Positions 59,701-64,000 of a stretch of 64,000 nt of DNA are shown piece by piece (positions within the stretch are counted from its first letter, which is position 1; each line of letters starts with the position of its first letter). The stretch is from Lichenostomus cassidix (lineage: Eukaryota; Chordata; Aves; Passeriformes; Meliphagidae), in assembly GCA_008360975.2 (NCBI GenBank), contig CM039192.1, forward strand, positions 13,455,242 through 13,519,241, given 5' to 3'. The translations under genes and the position numbers were made by a program. Below the pieces are notes generated by a model. That model had not been told where the DNA came from, did no database searches, and was given only the letters and a program-made list of their open reading frames with translations.

Positions 59701-62207
59701 GGAGAAATGAAACATGGAAGTAGATACTTCAATCTAGGGCTGCTTGTCTATGACAGGCCTAAATCATAAGGATTCAACTGGCAGCTCACAGGCCAAATCC
59801 AGATGTCAAGTGTTTTCCAGCAAAGGCTTGAGCAGCTGAGGAGGCAGTGAACAGCTGGTTCTCTCCCCTCTGCAGACAATAAGGGTCTGCAGCTCCCTGT
59901 TGCTGCAGCAGGGCCTGCACAGCAACATTTCCTCCTCCTGGGCTGAGATGTGACACATGGGACTGGGGATGCTACATCTATGAATTTATCCATGTCCTTT
60001 AAAAGAGAGCTCTCCCACTGTGCACTTCTTGGGTCTTCAGCATCTGTTTAGTGTTTGAGATTGCTTTTTTCTTCCTGCTGTTTGTCTTATGTTTCTCTTG
60101 TAGATACAGAAGGGTGAAGGAAAGTGGCATTTCCATACTCAGTGCCACTTTGATTAATGTTTTTCTTTTTTCTCAGTTGCAAGGAAAGAAAACAGAAAAG
60201 GTTCCTGTAGTAAATAAACTGTTTTGTCTATCCATTCACAAGGTTTCTAGCTTAGACTTGAGCAGTGTACAGAGTGTAATGCTAACCTGACTTTCGTCTT
60301 TTAAATAATTATCATCAAAGTAATTTCTGACAATTTAAAAAAAATCTGAACTGAGTCTTTATAAAAGTTCATCCAAAATTTAAAAAACAACAAAAACCTA
60401 TGTTGAGATGATGAAAAAGACAAATTGAAACAATCTGCTTAGCTCAGCTTGTCACCTTACCTTGTAGCTGGCTGTTCTGCTATGATACTTAAGTAACACA
60501 TGCAATGAATGTGAGCACTTAAGAATTTCTAGTTGTGATTATGAGTTTTCCGATACAGTTAATACAACACCTTAAGTATTGCAGATGACCTCATTTCCTC
60601 TTGGCCATATGTTAATTCAGTGATGTGCCTCAGGAGAAGTGCCTGTGTGTGCCTGTGCATCCTGGGTGCTGCTAAGACCTAGAAACCACTTCGCTGTCCC
60701 CACCCAGGCAGCAGTGTGTTCAGGGTCACACTGAGGACATGGCTCTGGCTGTTGCCCTGGGCTCTGACAGCTGAGCTGCCTTTACAGAACACTGCTCTGG
60801 CTCCTGGCTCTGCCCCCAGAAGGAGAGGAGGAAACTTCATCTGTTTCCATTGCTGAGGCAGTGAAGGATTCTAGCAGGCTCCCAGGATACAAACCTGCCT
60901 GAAGAGTTAGACTCCCTCGGTAAAGTGTCAGATTTTCCCAGTTCCAGAAGCACTGATACATTATCAGGGAGAGTGGGAACCTTGTAGCTCCCAGTGACTC
61001 ACAGGCACCTATAGGATACTCCTTAGGAGGGAGATTTTTCTACACTGGCTCTGGCACTGCAGTTGGTTTCCTTGTTTCTTGTTTAGTATTGCAGCCTGTC
61101 TTTGTGTTACATGTCAGCTAGTGCCCAATTTGGTTTGTCTTGCCCTATTTTTACTGTGCTAGCAGGTTGGATTATCTGATTTATATTTTGCTTGAAACAA
61201 TGGAACACATACAAATAAAGATTTGGTTTAATCTTAAATTTACTTAAAACATGCAGTGTATAAGAATAACTATTAATGGAACCGGGATGGGAAGAAGCTG
61301 TCATGAAATAATGAAAAAGCATGGACATATTTTAAATAGTGTTTAAGTGGAAGGACTGTGGAAGGAGTTAAGGAAAATGGCAGATAAATTCACTTGTATT
61401 TTTTCAGAATAAAGTAAGGATATTCTCAGTCCTTTGACTGGATGGTTAATTAAGTTATTCCTGTTGATTTGGATCCATTTATTTAGTGTATTCATTGTTT
61501 TAAGTCAGGCATGACAATGATCGTAATTCTTTCTGTAAAGTTCACGTAAGTACTTATGGATTTTTCAAGTATCCAGTGACTACTAGCTGTGTTTTTGTTA
61601 CATTTAACTCCAGAGCACTTGAACTATTTAATTACTATATTTCTAGACTTTATTACAAGTAAGTTGGTTTATGTATTTATTTATATATGTGTGTTTTACA
61701 GCAATCAACAAGCATTTTTACTAGAAAATGTCCCATGCAACAACGTGAGCTGCAAGAGTGTGCGGCGCATGTTCAAGGTGTTCTGGGAGCTCTCTGATCT
61801 CAATCAGATCAAGGACGCTGTGGTAGCGACCTTCTTTGACATCTATGAGGATGTAAGTGCAGCTCCTAGCCCAGCAAACAGGGTCTGAGTGTGGCTGTGC
61901 CTGTCCCTGTGCCCTGCACAAACTTTGGCTGTGCAGCTTTGGATTGTCCTGCTTAGCTGGGGATGGCCCTCTCCATCCCAAATTTATTAGGATAATATTT
62001 ACAACATTTGGAAGATATTAAAATTAGTAGCGAAACTTTTCTGGACAGCATTTTTTTTCAAGATTAAATTAATATTCTAATGTATTTTTTTCCTCTAGGG
62101 AATCTTGGATATCATTGTGCTAAGCAAAGGCTACTCCAGCAAAGACTTTGCTATCCATACATTGAAAAATAACTTTGAAGCAGATGCCTATTTTGTTAAA
62201 GTTATTG
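6888..62207 (+). CDS. ITFG1: ITFG1 / TIP, FG-GAP beta-propeller protein (12 exons, 3' end outside window)
   Basis: ITFG1 (T-cell immunomodulatory protein) is a type I membrane glycoprotein with an N-terminal FG-GAP beta-propeller; a shed form is reported to modulate T cells. Twelve exons join to 437 codons plus one base with consistent phases, colinear with human ITFG1 (about 612 residues). Residues 1-27 form a signal peptide with a hydrophobic core and a likely cut after PASA. Calcium-loop-like FG-GAP motifs recur: DFNSDKQTD (49-57), DYDGDSQMD (101-109), DFNGDLIPD (156-164), DLNNDFTAD (205-213), DFDGDGQSE (260-268), DYNMDGYPD (332-340) and DIYEDGILD (397-405), about one per propeller blade. 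N-glycosylation sequons include NVT, NQT, NKT, NLS, NTS and NVS. The transmembrane segment and tail are beyond the window. The start at 6888 is chosen because it gives the signal peptide and aligns with the family N-terminus. Exons are listed separately. Confidence 0.95.
7078..10515 (+). other. ITFG1 intron 1
   Basis: The first 340 bp are the 3' flank of the CpG island; the rest is unremarkable AT-rich sequence. It holds a 12-bp inverted repeat at 8717-8758 and a small degenerate tandem repeat at 9243-9292. No coding or known repeat content is supported. Confidence 0.75.
8717..8758. repeat. 12-bp inverted repeat carrying two opposed splice-donor consensus sites
   Basis: CACTTACCTGTT (8717-8728) and AACAGGTAAGTG (8747-8758) are perfect complements with an 18-nt loop. 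Each arm includes CAG|GTAAGTG on one strand. Confidence 0.88.
10516..10588 (+). CDS. ITFG1: ITFG1 exon 2
   Basis: 73 nt between GCAG and GTAAGT, entering in phase 1 and leaving in phase 2. It encodes NELVIFLADQKEPYFKPRVK then LPM, matching the human NDLIVFLADQNAPYFKPKVK block. Confidence 0.95.
10589..11989 (+). other. ITFG1 intron 2
   Basis: 1.4 kb of intron bounded by GTAAGT and TTGCAG. No repeat family or coding signal recognised. Confidence 0.8.
11990..12135 (+). CDS. ITFG1: ITFG1 exon 3
   Basis: 146 nt with TTGCAG acceptor and G|GTGAGT donor, phase 2 to phase 1. It encodes the highly conserved ITSVVPGDYDGDSQMDVLL, the second FG-GAP calcium loop, and ends in FWGHNQTL with an N-glycosylation sequon. 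The segment between (TTQAPSHGKDELS) is diverged from human. Confidence 0.96.
12136..13802 (+). other. ITFG1 intron 3
   Basis: 1.7 kb, bounded by GTGAGT and TTTTCAG. A purine-rich tract runs from about 13060 to 13340. Nothing else recognised. Confidence 0.8.
13803..13860 (+). CDS. ITFG1: ITFG1 exon 4
   Basis: 58 nt, TTTTCAG acceptor and GTAAGT donor, phase 1 to phase 2. Encodes LNHKTMLNKTFHDEPLVM and most of the following Asp, matching the human LNRTFQDEPLIMD block; the NKT sequon is kept. Confidence 0.94.
13861..14469 (+). other. ITFG1 intron 4
   Basis: 0.6 kb intron, GTAAGT to TTTTCAG. I see nothing beyond splice signals. Confidence 0.8.
14470..14544 (+). CDS. ITFG1: ITFG1 exon 5
   Basis: 75 nt, TTTTCAG acceptor and GG|GTAAGC donor, phase 2 to phase 2. 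Completes the third FG-GAP loop (DFNGDLIPDVFG) and encodes SKPQILIGG, matching human NQPQILLGG. Confidence 0.95.
14545..17019 (+). other. ITFG1 intron 5
   Basis: 2.5 kb intron, GTAAGC to CTGTAG, uniformly AT-rich. No repeat or coding signal recognised. Confidence 0.8.
17020..17114 (+). CDS. ITFG1: ITFG1 exon 6
   Basis: 95 nt, CTGTAG acceptor and G|GTAAGT donor, phase 2 to phase 1. Encodes NLSWHPALETQSKMYIPHSH then AFIDLNNDFTA, colinear with human NLSWHPAL...IPHSHAFIDL; the fourth blade loop continues into exon 7. Confidence 0.95.
25530..25860 (-). mobile_element. Possible ancient CR1-like relic
   Basis: GGTCCATCCAGCTAGCTCAA followed by CTCTGGCAGCAGCAGGAAAG loosely recalls a CR1-type LINE 3' part common in reptiles, read in reverse. 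Similarity fades quickly, so this is a weak suggestion only. Confidence 0.28.
27230..27625 (+). mobile_element. CR1 LINE fragment
   Basis: About 400 bp of GC-rich sequence with hallmarks of the C-terminal end of CR1 ORF2 and adjoining 3' part: CAGGGTCCTGCACCTGG, GTGCCCTTGAGACCAGAAGG, CATCACCTGGAGTGCTGTG, TGAAATGCTGAGGGAGCTGG. The frame is broken by many differences, so it is an inactive fragment. Ends are approximate; the 3' terminal repeats are missing. Confidence 0.82.
29377..29438 (+). CDS. ITFG1: ITFG1 exon 7
   Basis: 62 nt, CTTGCAG acceptor and AAG|GTAAGA donor, phase 1 to phase 0. Encodes DLFLTTSPNSKTIQFETWVN then K. DLFLTT and QFE-W match the human exon; the middle is diverged. Confidence 0.93.
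29439..31362 (+). other. ITFG1 intron 7
   Basis: 1.9 kb intron, GTAAGA to TTGCTAG. Nothing recognised beyond splice signals. Confidence 0.8.
31363..31447 (+). CDS. ITFG1: ITFG1 exon 8
   Basis: 85 nt, TTGCTAG acceptor and G|GTGAGT donor, phase 0 to phase 1. Encodes DGNFSKVGKSKEMPSGAKVV then GQSVFADF, matching the human DGNFSVS...VVGQSAFADF segment and beginning the fifth FG-GAP loop. Confidence 0.94.
32244..32270. repeat. Perfect 12-bp hairpin
   Basis: TTTCTTTAAAAT, a TTT loop, then ATTTTAAAGAAA. It is A/T-rich and lies in ITFG1 intron 8. Confidence 0.88.
38763..38817 (-). mobile_element. Short CR1 3'-end fragment
   Basis: TAGGGTTGGAAGAGACCTCT and GAGTCCAACCCCCAG are the reverse complement of the CR1 3' end. 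Only about 55 bp are recognisable. Confidence 0.65.
40101..40117. repeat. Poly-T run (17 T)
   Basis: Uninterrupted T run in ITFG1 intron 8; no associated element recognised. Confidence 0.9.
43192..43213. repeat. Poly-T run (22 T)
   Basis: Uninterrupted run of 22 T in intron 8. No retrocopy body was recognised next to it on either side. Confidence 0.92.
44194..44288 (+). CDS. ITFG1: ITFG1 exon 9
   Basis: 95 nt, TTGACAG acceptor and CAG|GTAATG donor, phase 1 to phase 0. Encodes DGDGQSEHLLPVCEDEACQR then SAIYLTKLGMDQ. It matches human DGDGHMDHLLPGCEDKNCQK, including the two cysteines. The final Asp of the calcium loop is Glu here. Confidence 0.95.
44697..44744. repeat. TG/CA microsatellite with inverted halves
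   Basis: ATAT is followed by 13 GT units (44701-44726), then TATAC, a short CA run and ATATAT. The two halves are complementary, so the locus can fold into a hairpin. Confidence 0.93.
48906..48911. repeat. Target site duplication, left copy
   Basis: TTTTTC immediately before the left LTR; identical to 51789-51794. Six bases is the duplication length typical of ERVK-like integrases. Confidence 0.78.
48912..49521 (-). repeat. 3' LTR of the ERV
   Basis: 610 bp, nearly identical to the 5' LTR. Differences include CpG-type transitions (for example GCAGTTT here against GCGGTTT at the other copy's terminus) and a 15-bp deletion after 49182 between two GCCTC repeats. The promoter and polyadenylation motifs are retained. 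Confidence 0.93.
49522..49535 (-). other. ERV polypurine tract
   Basis: Minus strand AAAAAATGGGGAAA directly abuts the 3' LTR, as expected of the plus-strand primer. Its edge supports an LTR that begins TATTG rather than TG. Confidence 0.75.
51143..51160 (-). other. ERV primer binding site, tRNA-Lys type
   Basis: Minus strand reads TGGCGCCCAACGTGGGGC, two bases inside the 5' LTR. This is the Lys1,2-type site of betaretroviruses and places the element among ERVK-like families and on the minus strand. Confidence 0.92.
51380..51385 (-). terminator. LTR polyadenylation signal
   Basis: AATAAA on the minus strand, about 135 bp downstream of the TATA box, giving a short R region. The 3' LTR copy is at 49129-49134. 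Confidence 0.78.
51519..51527 (-). promoter_or_regulatory. LTR TATA box (5' LTR)
   Basis: Minus strand CCTATAAAA, with the YY1-like CCGCCATCTTG (51497-51507) about 12 bp downstream and paired CCAAT boxes upstream. The same arrangement occurs in the 3' LTR at 49251-49259. Confidence 0.8.
51605..51716 (-). repeat. Tandem 56-bp U3 duplication
   Basis: Two degenerate 56-bp units each begin, on the plus strand, GTACAGGAACCAATAGGG, so each carries an inverted CCAAT box. The 3' LTR has the same pair at 49338-49449. This looks like a duplicated retroviral enhancer. Confidence 0.8.
51789..51794. repeat. Target site duplication, right copy
   Basis: TTTTTC immediately after the right LTR if that LTR ends ...CACAATA on the plus strand. 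Confidence 0.78.
53915..54545 (-). mobile_element. CR1 LINE fragment
   Basis: Plus strand is a diverged reverse complement of a CR1 3' part: AATAGAATTGTTCAAGCTGA at the left end, GTTTAGAGCTTTGTCCAGTC, AACCTCCCTTGTGTCAGT, CAGCCTGTCCTCTGAGGAAA, CCATCTTGTTGGCCCTTCTC and ATTTGGTGTTAGCCACAAAT. It is older than the ERV by its divergence. Confidence 0.8.
54893..55065 (+). CDS. ITFG1: ITFG1 exon 10
   Basis: 173 nt, TTTTACAG acceptor and AG|GTAGAG donor (weaker than its neighbours), phase 0 to phase 2. Encodes WIPVLQDFRNKDTVWGFVPY and the strongly conserved PITLHIGDYNMDGYPDALAI, the sixth FG-GAP loop, ending LKNTSG with a sequon. Confidence 0.96.
55066..61701 (+). other. ITFG1 intron 10
   Basis: 6.6 kb intron. 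A small CpG-containing, GC-richer patch at about 55680-55900 and another GC-richer stretch at about 60600-60990 stand out. A 7-bp-stem hairpin lies at 58203-58220. No coding or identified repeat. Confidence 0.75.
61702..61852 (+). CDS. ITFG1: ITFG1 exon 11
   Basis: 151 nt, TTTTACAG acceptor and GAT|GTAAGT donor, phase 2 to phase 0. Encodes NQQAFLLENVPCNNVSCKS and RRMFKVFWELSDLNQIKDAV, then ATFFDIYED. Near-identical to human, including the paired cysteines and the NVS sequon. Confidence 0.96.
62099..62207 (+). CDS. ITFG1: ITFG1 exon 12 (last exon in window)
   Basis: 109 nt, CCTCTAG acceptor and G|GTAAGT donor, phase 0 to phase 1. Encodes GILDIIVLSKGYSSKDFAIH then TLKNNFEADAYFVKVI, matching human with few changes. 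It completes the seventh FG-GAP loop begun in exon 11. Intron 11 before it is only 246 bp. Confidence 0.96.
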
Positions 62208-64000
62208 GTAAGTTACCAATGTGTAATCAAGTCAAAACAGGATGTTGATATGTCTTTTCATACGAAAACGTTATGGTAAAGTTCTGTAGTTCTGCCATAT
62301 CAAACCTGCTTTGCTGCAGTTCTTGTGTGTGTCATGTGGGAATGATGCAGAATTGCCTTCAGAATGGGCTGGTTTCATTTCAGGGACTCCTGGCATGGTG
62401 TGTTTTGCTTACACTGCATGATCTCTTCTGAGGGTCACTCAGCATCCCTGTGTGTTTCCAGCCCAAAACCACATGGCATAACCCATACCTTACCCTGAGA
62501 GCGCAGAGTGGCCATGAACATGGCCAGAGTGTGTGAATTAATGAGAGTTGCTAGAAAAGGCTTCTGTTAGACTAGGATATTCATAATTAGGTTTTTAAAC
62601 TGCATGCCCTGCTGTGCTCTTCAACTGCAAAGGTGTTGAGCTTTGAGCTCATTGCTTGTCTGTCTTGCTTGATTTTTTGAGAATGAGTGAAAAATGCAGC
62701 TGTATGGGAGCCTATAAAAGCTCAATAGCAACAACTAGAGGTTCACCTTCAAAAATTGTATTTGCCTTCATGTTACTTAAAAGCATCTAACTCTCTAAAG
62801 CACAAATTCTGCACACCATAAGAGAATAGAGCTGCAGCTACTACTGTGGCAGATGCAATTATTGCTTTGTCCATAGCCTGAGCTCTGTTCTCATTGTGGT
62901 AGTGTTTAATAATTTATCATGTTGATGGAAGCCTTCTTTTAAATAATACCATATAAGTGTAGTGTAATTCACAAAAGCATGCAGACTATCCTCTGGAAAA
63001 ATCTTACATTTTACAAAGCTTTATCAGAATTGTGTGATATTTTAATAGGGAATGGAGTAATTTGCAACATGCTTTTTGGTTAATTCTGTGTAAATCTTAA
63101 AAACTGGGGCAAGCCTTTTTTTAGCACCTTTTAGAGTGAGAGTATTTTTGCATAGAAACCCCAGGAAATGGGAATTAATGAGTGTCTAAAAATATTTTTA
63201 TTGTGATACAGGGGAAAGTATTTCTAACAAAATATGCTTTGTATGAGTTAGTGTATCAATAAATGCATTGTGTTCACATATTTGGCAAATGGACAATGAG
63301 AACAGCTTTGCTCATTATAGCTGATGTCAAATGTACTCGGTCAGGTAATTTGTTCCAGGAGTGGAACTGAACAGCAAATTTCAGTGTGCCCTTTTGCATC
63401 AGAATGGGAAGAGTTGGTTCCACTTGCACACCCACTTCTGTGTAACGCATAAAATAAGCTTGTAACTTTAAAAGTCTATTTGTAGATACAAATAGTCTTC
63501 AAATTCTGCTTTGCCACACGTTTGGTTTAATGGCCCAGATTTTGGGGGAGGGGTGGAGGTTTGGACTGTATAAATTATTAGATCCTACTGTATTTAGAAA
63601 TTCCAACATTTTGAAATCACAAGCAAAGACTGATAATTTCAGAATCTTGACAGTTGTTAACATTCACACACAAATTATTAGAAAAATTCCATGACTGGAG
63701 AAGTGCCATTTCTGACTCACACAGGGAATGATTTCTAATCAGGCTGTGAACATCTTACATGCACCTTTCAGTATTTCCCTGGTCTCAAACATTTTGTACC
63801 CTCAACGCTGTACACTTAAAGAACACAGAAAAGGCTTTAAAAAAACTCATGGTGGTTAGGGTAACCTGCCCTCAAATCTGGTCCAAATCTTCCTTTTCTG
63901 TCTGCTACACTTGCTTTGGGATACCATAATTCATGGAGAAGTAATGTTTTTCCTTGGCTTCAGTACCTGGTGTATATCCCCTTCCCTGCCCATAGCCATT
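62208..64000 (+). other. ITFG1 intron 12, 5' part
   Basis: Intron sequence after the exon 12 donor, running off the window. I do not find the next conserved ITFG1 block (the LSGLCSNDC region known from human), so exon 13 lies further right. Confidence 0.75.

Overview
This is vertebrate nuclear DNA, very probably from a bird. Coding sequence is confined to short exons with GT-AG introns. The recognisable interspersed repeats are CR1 LINE fragments in the avian style plus one ERVK-type retroviral insertion, and the introns look compact. Species cannot be fixed from the sequence alone; a passerine or other neoavian bird is my inference.

Layout. Positions 1-6708 hold the 5' end of PHKB (phosphorylase kinase beta subunit) on the minus strand: coding exon 1 at 6639-6708, an alternative start-bearing exon at 4169-4223, and a possible 18-nt microexon at 290-307. 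Positions about 6400-7420 are a CpG island that acts as a head-to-head PHKB/ITFG1 promoter; the two start codons are 179 bp apart. From 6888 to the right edge lies ITFG1 (T-cell immunomodulatory protein, an FG-GAP beta-propeller membrane glycoprotein) on the plus strand. I resolved its first 12 coding exons (437 codons plus one base), all with GT-AG introns and matching phases. The human protein is about 612 residues, so the remaining exons, including the transmembrane segment, lie beyond the window.

The introns hold scattered old CR1 fragments (about 2803-3040, 27230-27625, 38763-38817, 53915-54545), simple repeats, and one striking insertion in ITFG1 intron 9. This is a 2.9-kb endogenous retrovirus at 48912-51788, antisense to ITFG1. 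It has two nearly identical LTRs, a Lys-type primer binding site, a polypurine tract and a 6-bp target duplication. Its 1.64-kb interior shows no gag, pol or env, so it looks like a young, non-autonomous ERVK element.

No RNA genes, CRISPR arrays or prokaryotic features were seen. Most of the remaining intron sequence shows nothing I can name. The items most worth a second look are the retroviral element, the PHKB alternative exon and microexon, and the overlapping start codons in the shared promoter.
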